Positions 1-6,864 of a DNA stretch of 64,000 nt are shown in pieces. The position numbers and the translations under genes are program-made. The DNA comes from an uncultured bacterium (GTDB lineage Bacteria > Cyanobacteriota > Vampirovibrionia > Gastranaerophilales > Gastranaerophilaceae). Location of the stretch: NCBI GenBank assembly GCA_902761735.1, contig CACWLL010000009.1:34161-98160 (forward strand), given 5' to 3'. Every line of letters begins with the position of its first letter. Position 1 is the first letter of the stretch. Below the pieces are notes generated by a model. It made no database searches. It had not been told where the DNA came from and saw only the letters and a program-made list of their open reading frames with translations.

Positions 1-840
1 TGTAAGAGCGTAGTCTTTTGCCTTATATAACATTCGTAATTTTTCTGTATCATTTGTACTTGATACGGCAGCCAATCTTATGTAATTAATGGCGTTTGGA
101 TTTCTTTTAACAAGTTCATTTGCACAAATTTCAGCATCTTTTATTTTTTTTAGTCCGTAATAGTCATTATATAAAATTTCAAGAGCGGGAGTATAATTAA
201 TTGATGTTGATGGGATTTTTTTAGCACATTGTATACTCATTTCATAGTTATTCAAGTTAGAATAGATATCCCCCAGTGCGAACCATAAATTTTCTTCTGA
301 CGGATTCTTTTTATCAGCAAAATCTGCAAGATAGGTTAAAGCTCCGGCATAATTTTTATTCAGATAATATAACATTCCGAGTTTATATGACACTATATCA
401 TCATTAAGAACTCTGTCTGCGGAATTTATACGTTTAATTATCATCATTTCATTCATTGCAGAATGCATATCGTTTTTGTCGACAAAGTAGTTATAATATT
501 TAATGTGTGTAGGCAGAAAGTTTCCGTCAACTCCTACTGCTTTTTTATAATTTTTATCGGAAATATATTTTTCAATTTTTTTAGCGTTCTTATATGAAGT
601 TTTTAGGGAACCTGACAAAAGTTTTTCCGCAGAATCGCTGTATGGAATAAATTTTGCGGTAAATTTTTCGGAATCTATATCATAAAATCTTACGTAGTCC
701 GGTGCTTGAACAGGAATAAATTTTTTATTCTGCGAGTATATTGTTCCATTATTGTAATTTGAATTAACTATATCTGCGCCCGAATAATTTTGGGCGAATA
801 TTAAGACCATACATATCCAAAAAATATGTTTTTTCATCAT
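1..840 (-). CDS. Partial TPR-repeat exported protein (5' part only)
   Basis: The frame stays open from the ATGATG start at 840 down to the window edge, so only the first 280 codons are present. The protein begins MMKKHIFWICMVLIFAQ, a short signal peptide-like helix, so export is likely. From about residue 130 on it is helical, with alternating short helices and motifs such as LGMLYYLNKNYAGALTYL and LGDIYSNLNNYEMSIQCA, typical of tetratricopeptide repeats. An AAAAGGAT ribosome binding site precedes the start. It lies 13 bases after the upstream minus-strand gene and is probably in its operon. TPR arrays are protein-binding scaffolds; no enzymatic domain is visible in the part seen. Confidence 0.8.
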   Translation of the reverse strand, partial: MMKKHIFWICMVLIFAQNYSGADIVNSNYNNGTIYSQNKKFIPVQAPDYVRFYDIDSEKFTAKFIPYSDSAEKLLSGSLKTSYKNAKKIEKYISDKNYKKAVGVDGNFLPTHIKYYNYFVDKNDMHSAMNEMMIIKRINSADRVLNDDIVSYKLGMLYYLNKNYAGALTYLADFADKKNPSEENLWFALGDIYSNLNNYEMSIQCAKKIPSTSINYTPALEILYNDYYGLKKIKDAEICANELVKRNPNAINYIRLAAVSSTNDTEKLRMLYKAKDYALT

Positions 841-853
841 AATCCTTTTCTGT

Positions 854-1633
854 TTATAGAATACTTGCAACGAACATTGATAATATTATAACCAATGAAA
901 TAAAGGAAGAAATGCCGACGATTATCCAAAATATCGGTAATCCTTTTTTATTATTTTTGTGTTTCATTGTATAAGATTGTTTTGTGAAAACCTTTTTCTT
1001 TTTTGTGTTTTTTGTGGTTTGTTGATTTTTTTCCTTAGGTTTTATCCCCCAACTTATAGGGAATAATGTTATTTCTTTTTTTGATTTTTTACCCCTTTTA
1101 GAACTTGTTGATTTTTGACTTTTAGCGGAAGATTTTTTTTCTTCTTTTTCTTTCGCTTCTTCATATTTATCAGACAGGGATTTTTTTGATTTTTTGCCTG
1201 TTACGAGAAGTTCGGTATCATATCTTAATTTAAGAATATCAGATTTTGCACCTTTGTTATAAACAACATAATTAATAGCGACTTCAAAGGCTCTTTGCAG
1301 GCACTCAAGAGCATCCATACCGCTTTTTTTATTCGTAGATGAGTGAACAGCATCATTACCTTGCTTTTTTAGGAAATACAAATCATCAATAAACTCTTTT
1401 TCTTGTTCTTCACCGGTAGAATTATCTTTTAATGTTGCAAGCATATCGTCAAAAGTTTCTTCGGTTGTACGTTTCTTCCCAAGAACATTTTTGCAGACAT
1501 TTTCTGCAAATTGCCTTGTCTGAGTTATACATTGAGAAAAATACTCATCACGATAAAGTTTTTCTGCTTCATTAATTATTTCAAATAAATTTTTATCGGT
1601 TTTTTTTAGAAAATCAAAATTCGCAGCCATCAT
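854..1633 (-). CDS. DUF4145-like protein with C-terminal membrane anchor
   Basis: I place the start at the ATGATG at 1633, which has GGGAA upstream; a frame from 1702 is possible but adds an unlikely 23 residues. The first ~130 residues (NEAEKLYRDEYFSQCITQTR, then LKKQGNDAVHS) match the DUF4145 style seen in HEPN-like proteins and at the N termini of some restriction enzymes. A Lys/Ser-rich disordered stretch follows, then one hydrophobic helix (FWIIVGISSFISLVIILSMF) at the very C terminus, a tail-anchor layout. Transcribed ahead of the TPR gene. Role unknown; a nucleic-acid or protein-binding membrane factor is a guess. Confidence 0.75.
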   Translation of the reverse strand: MMAANFDFLKKTDKNLFEIINEAEKLYRDEYFSQCITQTRQFAENVCKNVLGKKRTTEETFDDMLATLKDNSTGEEQEKEFIDDLYFLKKQGNDAVHSSTNKKSGMDALECLQRAFEVAINYVVYNKGAKSDILKLRYDTELLVTGKKSKKSLSDKYEEAKEKEEKKSSAKSQKSTSSKRGKKSKKEITLFPISWGIKPKEKNQQTTKNTKKKKVFTKQSYTMKHKNNKKGLPIFWIIVGISSFISLVIILSMFVASIL

Positions 1634-1724
1634 TAAATTCCCGTTACAATAGTACAATGCCGTAATATTATTGTCAAGGAGAGAACAGACTGCTGTTGAC
1701 ATTGTGATATTGTTATCTTAGGAT

Positions 1725-1890
1725 ATTTATACAAACGAGGAAACGGGGTGAAATTCCCCGACTGTAGCCGCAACCGTATGCCGCAGATGCGGGAAAGCCG
1801 GAATGCTCAATGTTGATGAATTTCTACGTGCGATATGGAAATTCTTCCGTACTTATTGAGATGTCCTCTTGTGAATGATGAAGAGGATTT
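1725..1890 (+). promoter_or_regulatory. Cobalamin riboswitch with SD-masking hairpin
   Basis: The core reads GGAAACGGGGTGAAATTCC, then ACTGTAGCCGCAACCGTA and the B12-box-like AAGCCGGAATGC (1795-1806), in the order of the cobalamin aptamer. CGGGG (1744-1748) pairs with CCCCG (1756-1760). A later hairpin, GAATTTC (1818-1824) with GAAATTC (1838-1844), fits P13, and its loop holds UGCG, complementary to CGCA in the GCCGCAACC segment, the position of the kissing loop. Then TCCTCTT (1864-1870) pairs with AAGAGGA (1881-1887), which is the Shine-Dalgarno of the next gene. Translational control by B12 is inferred. Confidence 0.82.
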
Positions 1891-1894
1891 TTTA

Positions 1895-2599
1895 ATGCCG
1901 TCAGCAGTTATGTCACAACCGAATATTATGAAAACAGGAACATGCCCTCACGGTGCGCCTTTAGGAGCTTGCCCTATTTGTAACGGTATGGGCGGCGGAA
2001 TGAAAACTGCTGACCATACTGCGAAACCGGGTGAAATGAGCTGGAATGAATGTGCTGCAATAGGTGCTATGTTAAAGGCTCAACAAAATGCAAAAATGCA
2101 GCGAGAGCAAGATGCTGTAAGTTTTGCACAAAGGCTTGCGGCTTTTGAAAAGTTTATGATGAATGCATCATCAAGGCTTGCAAATATTACCGGTATGATA
2201 ACCAATACATTTCCTCCGTTTTTATCACGTCCGATTAATTTTATTATTAATATTACTGTCGGAAATTTATTAAATGCGGTTAAAAATGCCCCATCGGTTG
2301 TTCAAAGTGCACTTAATTTTTTATCCCAAAAATTTGCAGATATTTCTGATAAATTAACCGCAATATATGGTGAAGTTAAGGCGGCAATATCAAAAAAAAT
2401 AGGTGAGCCGCTGAACGAGTTCAAGAAAAAGGTTAAATCGCTATTTTCAATTTTTGATGCTCAAGATACTCAAAATGATGAAAAGAAAGTTGACGAGGCT
2501 AAAAAAGCATTCAAATTAAAAACTTTTATACATTGTTTGTATAAAAAGCTTAAAGGAGAGAATGATGAAGAATTAATCCGGAAAGGACGCGAGAAATGA
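1895..2599 (+). CDS. Unknown protein with Cys/His N-terminal motif, under B12 riboswitch
   Basis: The start is the ATG at 1895, 7 bases after AAGAGGA; an earlier ATG at 1835 lies inside the riboswitch and is not credible. The protein (234 aa) begins with a CPHGAPLGACPICNGMGGG segment, whose C-x-H...C-x-x-C spacing could bind a metal. The middle is helical and partly hydrophobic (ISRPINFIINITVGNLLNAV-like region), and the tail is Lys-rich (KKAFKLKTFIHCLYKKLK). It overlaps the next gene by four bases (ATGA), so the two are translationally coupled. I recognise the Cys motif from hypothetical proteins of gut Melainabacteria but know no function. Confidence 0.8.
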   Translation: MPSAVMSQPNIMKTGTCPHGAPLGACPICNGMGGGMKTADHTAKPGEMSWNECAAIGAMLKAQQNAKMQREQDAVSFAQRLAAFEKFMMNASSRLANITGMITNTFPPFLSRPINFIINITVGNLLNAVKNAPSVVQSALNFLSQKFADISDKLTAIYGEVKAAISKKIGEPLNEFKKKVKSLFSIFDAQDTQNDEKKVDEAKKAFKLKTFIHCLYKKLKGENDEELIRKGREK

Positions 2600-4095
2600 T
2601 TGCTATACAATTTAATGATAGTGAAACCCGACGTCAGTATCGGAATTTGACAACAAGCCAAAAAGTTAACAATTACAAAACAAAAGAAGGTGTAATTGTA
2701 AACAGTTTTATAAAAGAGAATGAAGATGGTATTTTATCGGACTGCTATAATCTTGAGGATACAAGAGATACATTAATTATTTCAAGTAATACAAAGCTTC
2801 CTAAACAATTAGGTGAAAATTTAACTAATCCTGAGCGGAGCTTACTGCCGATTAGTGCGTTGGCGGTTGGAGTGATGGGTATATTTGCAGGGATTTCCGC
2901 TTTTGTAAAGCGCAATGCAAAAATTACAAATGAAATCGCAAAAGAAAAATGGATAACCTCATTTACTCGAAATATTTCCATAAATGAAGAAACAGTTCAG
3001 GCAATTGTGCAGATGGTTCAAAATCCTAACAGAAAAACTGTTCGTGCGGGATTAGGGGTGCTAACTCTTACCGCAACGGCGTTTATGGGTAAAACTTTCT
3101 TTGACGGATTTAAAGATGTGTGGGTAAAAAAGAGAGAAGCGGATATCCAAAAAGACTTGCAAGAAAACTTAATTTCTGTAGAAACACAATCTTTTAGCGG
3201 GAAAATGCAAATTATCAGGAATTTACTGTCAGAGAAAACAAAACTTTTTTCGGAATACCTGTCCCCGACAGAGCCAAAAATTCAACCTTTTGGTATGTTT
3301 AAATCGTCGAAAGATTTATCTTTTGGGACTTCTGACAATCACAGAAAAGATACCTCTGATAATCTAAAATATTTTGCGTTAGGTTCTGCGACTTTTGCAT
3401 CAATAATAGCTCTTTCTCTGTATTCAATGAAAAATCTTAGGGCAGGAACTCTTGAAACTCAAAAATTTATTGAAAAAACAAAACAAGACATGCAATTGAT
3501 TGCGAAATCCTCAAAAAATAAAAAGTATGTTCAAGAGTATTTGGAAAACATGCTCCAATTTATTAATGCCAAACAATCAGATATCGATGAAGTTATTAAA
3601 CATACGTCATGGTCTAAAAGAGAGAAACAAAAGTTTGTAACACGTGTAATGAATAAGATAAATACTTCTACGGTAAAGGTAAATCCGAATATTGGCGGTG
3701 ACGGTACTCAAAAACCTTCATTTTCTTCGTTTGTCGATGATTATAGAGCATTTTTCTATAATCTTTTAATAGAGCCTGACAATAAGCAATTCCAGCAGCT
3801 TTTCTTTGGAACTACGACTCTTGCTGCAATAAGTTATGGCGGCAAACTTGTAGGGGATGCAATAAAAGAAGTTCAAGTCAAAAAGATTAATGCGCAAACG
3901 GAATTGGATTTACAGCGCAGGTTGGTTTCTACGGAATTGAGAAACTTCAAAGCAAAAAAAGATGCAGCTATAAAACCGCTTGTGGAAGAGTTTTTCTCAA
4001 AAGTTGATGAAGGGAAGTCAAAAGAACAGCTGAAAACAATGGCAGAAAATATATTATTGGAAATTAAAAACGGACCTCCGTTTGTATATTCATAA
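2596..4095 (+). CDS. Multi-pass membrane protein of unknown function
   Basis: A 499-aa protein whose ATGA start overlaps the previous stop. It has about four isolated hydrophobic segments: ALAVGVMGIFAGISAFV near residue 88, LGVLTLTATAFMGKTFF near 150, YFALGSATFASIIALSLYSM near 260, and LFFGTTTLAAISYGGKLV near 400. Each is followed by a charged helical stretch such as EAQVKKINAQTELDLQRRL-like coils. The repeated plan (hydrophobic hairpin, then Lys-rich coil) suggests internal duplication. No known catalytic motif seen. Second gene of the riboswitch operon, so presumably made when B12 is scarce if the switch is an OFF switch. Confidence 0.78.
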   Translation: MIAIQFNDSETRRQYRNLTTSQKVNNYKTKEGVIVNSFIKENEDGILSDCYNLEDTRDTLIISSNTKLPKQLGENLTNPERSLLPISALAVGVMGIFAGISAFVKRNAKITNEIAKEKWITSFTRNISINEETVQAIVQMVQNPNRKTVRAGLGVLTLTATAFMGKTFFDGFKDVWVKKREADIQKDLQENLISVETQSFSGKMQIIRNLLSEKTKLFSEYLSPTEPKIQPFGMFKSSKDLSFGTSDNHRKDTSDNLKYFALGSATFASIIALSLYSMKNLRAGTLETQKFIEKTKQDMQLIAKSSKNKKYVQEYLENMLQFINAKQSDIDEVIKHTSWSKREKQKFVTRVMNKINTSTVKVNPNIGGDGTQKPSFSSFVDDYRAFFYNLLIEPDNKQFQQLFFGTTTLAAISYGGKLVGDAIKEVQVKKINAQTELDLQRRLVSTELRNFKAKKDAAIKPLVEEFFSKVDEGKSKEQLKTMAENILLEIKNGPPFVYS

Positions 4096-4108
4096 AAAGG
4101 AGTAAATA

Positions 4109-4567
4109 ATGATTCAATCAATTGGTAATCCCGTAAATGTAAAATATGTCCCGTATCCGACTCCTCAATTCGCACCCAAAAAACAAGATAACTACATAAG
4201 GTTTGACGAGAATAAGACGGATTTGTACGTAAGACAAGGAGAGAAAGCCCTGCCATACTTAAATGAGATATTAAAATATTCGCAAAATGAAGTACAATTA
4301 ACGGAAGCATTATATATTTTGAATCGCATGCATGATGCCGGAACAAAAGGAATTGACAAAATGTACCCGACGCTTTCCCGACTAAATTGCACACAATCCC
4401 CATATATACAGACTTTTCTGGCGGGAATTTACAGAAAAACTCGAGTGCCGGATGCGTTTGGACCTTTGTTCAGCATGCTTATTCAAAATTCGCTAAAGCC
4501 TGTTTCTACTGTTCCTTTTGACCCAAATGAGGAGATTGGCGGGGCAATCTTGAGTTATTTTTCATAA
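4109..4567 (+). CDS. Small unknown protein, third gene of riboswitch operon
   Basis: A 152-aa protein starting 13 bases after the membrane protein gene, with a good AAAAAGGAG site. The central part (residues ~45-110: ALPYLNEILKYSQ, LTEALYILNRM, YPTLSRLNC) looks like two or three short HEAT-like helical pairs, suggesting a protein-binding module. N-terminal ~35 residues are Pro/Asn-rich. No signal peptide or membrane helix. Function not recognised. Confidence 0.75.
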   Translation: MIQSIGNPVNVKYVPYPTPQFAPKKQDNYIRFDENKTDLYVRQGEKALPYLNEILKYSQNEVQLTEALYILNRMHDAGTKGIDKMYPTLSRLNCTQSPYIQTFLAGIYRKTRVPDAFGPLFSMLIQNSLKPVSTVPFDPNEEIGGAILSYFS

Positions 4568-4581
4568 TATAATATCATATT

Positions 4582-4607
4582 AAAAAAAGAGCCTCGGATA
4601 GAGGCTC
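4582..4607 (-). terminator. Hairpin with T-tract on the minus strand
   Basis: GAGCCTC (4589-4595) pairs with GAGGCTC (4601-4607) around a 5-base loop. The only U-run follows the stem on the minus strand (seven bases, 4582-4588). On the plus strand the stem is followed by GTTGGAATT, so it is a poor terminator for the riboswitch operon unless it acts without a U-tract. No minus-strand gene ends here. Confidence 0.55.
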
Positions 4608-4662
4608 GTTGGAATTAAGAATAGCTGGAAGTATGAAAAAGATTAATTATATTTAACAAAAT

Positions 4663-4916
4663 AAGTGTCATTAATACAATTGCCCACTTGGCTAATTTTT
4701 AGGATAGCGAAATTTTTATATCATTTTGCAAAAATCCCATCCACAAAAATCAAAACAAAGCGTAAAAGCCATCAATAAGTGTATTTTTGCCACTTTATCG
4801 TTTATCTTTGCTACAATTGAATTATAGCCGCTTTACAAAACTTTATAATAGGGGTTGACAAAATATTTTTTATAATGTATAGTGAAATTGTTAGATGAAG
4901 TGTTTAACAAACACTT
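4663..4916. repeat. Three AAGTG...CACTT operator-like inverted repeats
   Basis: AAGTG-N9-CACTT occurs at 4777-4795 and at 4898-4916, and AAGTG-N17-CACTT at 4663-4689. Two sites lie upstream of the promoter and one just after the predicted transcription start. Equal arms and the equal 9-base gap in two copies suggest binding sites for one dimeric regulator. The third site could also fold as an mRNA hairpin. Confidence 0.5.
4855..4883 (+). promoter_or_regulatory. Sigma70-type promoter of small gene at 4944
   Basis: TTGACA (4855-4860), a 17-base spacer and TATAGT (4878-4883). The predicted start is near 4890, giving a leader of about 55 bases that carries the palindrome AAGTGTTT-AAC-AAACACTT (4898-4916). 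Confidence 0.8.
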
Positions 4917-4943
4917 AATAAACCTCGAGAGAGGAGGAAGCAT

Positions 4944-5219
4944 ATGATAACAATAAATCCTGTAAAATTTAACACATCTAAACAGTACATTTCTTTCGGA
5001 GATGGAAACACTGTTACTCCGAATATGGCGATTCTTGCTTTGCAAAATCCAAATGCTCGTAGAGAATTTGAAGGTAATTTGAATAATTCTATGCCGTCTA
5101 ACCCAATTTCAACGGTCATAAAAAAAATTGCAAGAACTTATAAATATGTAGTTTCCTCATCTGAACAAGCAAATATGCAGAGTCAAACTCCGGATCAAAG
5201 AATTTCATTTTTAGGATAG
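4944..5219 (+). CDS. Small unknown protein
   Basis: A 91-aa protein with a very strong GAGAGGAGGA binding site 5 bases before the ATG. It begins MITINPVKFN and contains YISFGDGNTV near residue 17. The C-terminal half has a short basic helix (STVIKKIARTYKYVV). No signal peptide or membrane segment. It stands alone between its own promoter and a terminator, so it is a single-gene unit. The strong promoter, strong binding site and operator-like repeats suggest high but controlled expression. Function unknown. Confidence 0.75.
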   Translation: MITINPVKFNTSKQYISFGDGNTVTPNMAILALQNPNARREFEGNLNNSMPSNPISTVIKKIARTYKYVVSSSEQANMQSQTPDQRISFLG

Positions 5220-5281
5220 TGGTTCACTTGTTCAGATATAGTTAAATATTTATATTTACCCCAAAACATACTTCAAATAAT

Positions 5282-5304
5282 ACCGCCTTTTAGGCGGTTT
5301 TGTT
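5282..5304 (+). terminator. Rho-independent terminator
   Basis: ACCGCC (5282-5287) pairs with GGCGGT (5293-5298) around TTTTA, followed by TTTTGTT. It ends the single-gene unit at 4944. Confidence 0.85.
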
Positions 5305-5391
5305 ATGTAAATTTTTGTAAAATAAAATTTGATTTCTATAAAGATATTAAATAAACATTCCGATATACACGAAGAATATAAGGAGTACTTT

Positions 5392-6771
5392 ATGGAAATT
5401 CAAAATACCCCGTTTTTAAGATTGGTAGCTAATCAAAAGAAAATCGATGCCGAATCTACTAAGGAATATACGCTTCAAAATCCTGAGGAAGCTATGGAAT
5501 TGAAACAAATAGTAGAAGACGTATTGAGAGTAAATGAAGGAGAAACAATATATAGCATTGCCAATCAAATTGCTGTTCAAGGTAATACAAAGAATTCGTG
5601 TATTTTGCATGATGCTACAACAACAGAGAACATTAAAAAAGGGTATGCTATTACTATTAGTGATTTATCTGAACAACAGATAAAAGATATTAAGCGAGTT
5701 ATTTATGAATTGCACCATAAGCATTCAACTCCGGTAAATCCTTCTAATCCGGTTAACCCTGATAACCCGGTGGTCAACCCTGATCCTGATAACCCGGTTG
5801 TCAATCCTGACCCTGATGACCCGGTGGTTAACCCTGACAATCCGTCAACTCCGGCTTCTGATGACGTAGATGCGGCTCTTGATAAATTTTTTGAATATGT
5901 TCATTCTAAAAATGGTTCTATTACAAAAGAAACAGGTATCACAAGAACTCAGCTCGTAATGTTGACGAAGAATGATGATAGGGAAGAAGACTTTGGGTAT
6001 TTCTTCAGTCAGTTAAACAAGATTTTTAATGTTTTGGACAGTAATTCCAACAGTACATTATCTGCAGATGAAATTAAAGTAATTATAACCAATAATCCTG
6101 AATTAATAAATAACATGGTAGATATACAAAAAGGTGTAATTGCAAGTGATTCGGAGCAAGCAAATAGCGTTGAAAGAGCTTATCAAGCAAAAATTGAAGA
6201 ATTTGCCGCACAAATACAAACACAATTTAGTGCTATGACATTAGAACAAAAGAAAGCGTTTGTTATTGCAAGAACCGAGGAATATTTTAATGCTTCCGGT
6301 ATGACTGACCAAGCACAAGCTCTTGCAAGATTAAAAGCTGCAAATAAAATTGCATACGATGATTTGAATTCCGGCAACGGCGATGGAAGCAGAACTCTTG
6401 GTGTATATCTGTATTACTTAAACAGCTCAGGGACTTCTTGGTATTCTGATGATGATGAGGGCGATGGCCCCGGTGGCATGTTCTTAGATATAAATATGGC
6501 ACGTGACCCGAGTACTAAATGGTATGATTTAGTTGAAGTCATGGTTCATGAAGTAACTCATGCTACGGCTTATTTACATCCTACAAATTTGCCTAAATGG
6601 GGTGAACATGTTGCATATCAAGCAGGCGAAGATTATTTGGATAGCGTCAGCGAAGGTGCTTGGTGGGGCTTTAAAGAACTTGATGAAATAAGAGAGCATA
6701 TCGCAACTTATTATAGCCAGAAAGATGTTGACTTAGAGCCTAATTGGGCGTGGTGGACATACCAAGCTTAA
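5392..6771 (+). CDS. Putative HEXXH zinc metallopeptidase with repeat linker and EF-hand-like loop
   Basis: The start is the ATG at 5392 with AAGGAG 6 bases upstream (459 aa); an upstream TTG at 5329 has no such site. Residues ~1-110 are helical; ~115-155 is a linker of NPDNPVVNPDPDNP-type repeats; ~216-227 (DSNSNSTLSADE) fits an EF-hand calcium loop; residues 386-390 are HEVTH, a gluzincin-type zinc site, in MVHEVTHATAYL. A third ligand is not certain: Glu residues in the downstream SEGAWWGFKELDEIREH region are candidates. No signal peptide is visible, so export would need another route. A surface or secreted protease is inferred. Confidence 0.75.
   Translation: MEIQNTPFLRLVANQKKIDAESTKEYTLQNPEEAMELKQIVEDVLRVNEGETIYSIANQIAVQGNTKNSCILHDATTTENIKKGYAITISDLSEQQIKDIKRVIYELHHKHSTPVNPSNPVNPDNPVVNPDPDNPVVNPDPDDPVVNPDNPSTPASDDVDAALDKFFEYVHSKNGSITKETGITRTQLVMLTKNDDREEDFGYFFSQLNKIFNVLDSNSNSTLSADEIKVIITNNPELINNMVDIQKGVIASDSEQANSVERAYQAKIEEFAAQIQTQFSAMTLEQKKAFVIARTEEYFNASGMTDQAQALARLKAANKIAYDDLNSGNGDGSRTLGVYLYYLNSSGTSWYSDDDEGDGPGGMFLDINMARDPSTKWYDLVEVMVHEVTHATAYLHPTNLPKWGEHVAYQAGEDYLDSVSEGAWWGFKELDEIREHIATYYSQKDVDLEPNWAWWTYQA
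5731..5844 (+). repeat. In-frame Asn-Pro-Asp repeat tract
   Basis: Degenerate in-frame units encoding NPVNPDNPVVNPDPDNPVV-like sequence, roughly 24-30 bases each, built from CCGGTGGTCAACCCTGAT-type words. Such tracts are prone to copy-number change and make stiff linkers in bacterial surface proteins. Confidence 0.8.
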
Positions 6772-6864
6772 CAATACTTAACATGTAAGCTTAAAAAATT
6801 AAAGTTTCCTGTCGATATAGCCGTACTGCATGATATAAGGAACTAATCGAAAGGAAATCCAACT

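Larger units (their letters stand above)
4568..4943. other. 376-bp gene-free regulatory region
   Basis: No coding frame is convincing here. It holds a GC hairpin near its left end, three AAGTG...CACTT inverted repeats, and a clear promoter for the small gene at 4944. These are listed separately. Confidence 0.7.

Noticed and set aside
1725..1810. FMN riboswitch, because of GGGGTGAAATTCC
   Set aside because: The rest of the RFN element is missing, while the ACTGTAGCCGC...AAGCCGGAATGC order matches the cobalamin aptamer.
1835..1894. Earlier in-frame ATG that would lengthen the first riboswitch-controlled gene
   Set aside because: It lies inside the riboswitch stem region and lacks a binding site; ATG 1895 has AAGAGGA at proper distance.
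3873..4403. Minus-strand open frame of 176 codons
   Set aside because: It is antisense to two well-supported genes and has no binding site or recognisable domain.
5731..5844. CRISPR-like direct repeats
   Set aside because: The repeats are in frame, degenerate and translate to an Asn-Pro-Asp linker; there are no spacers.
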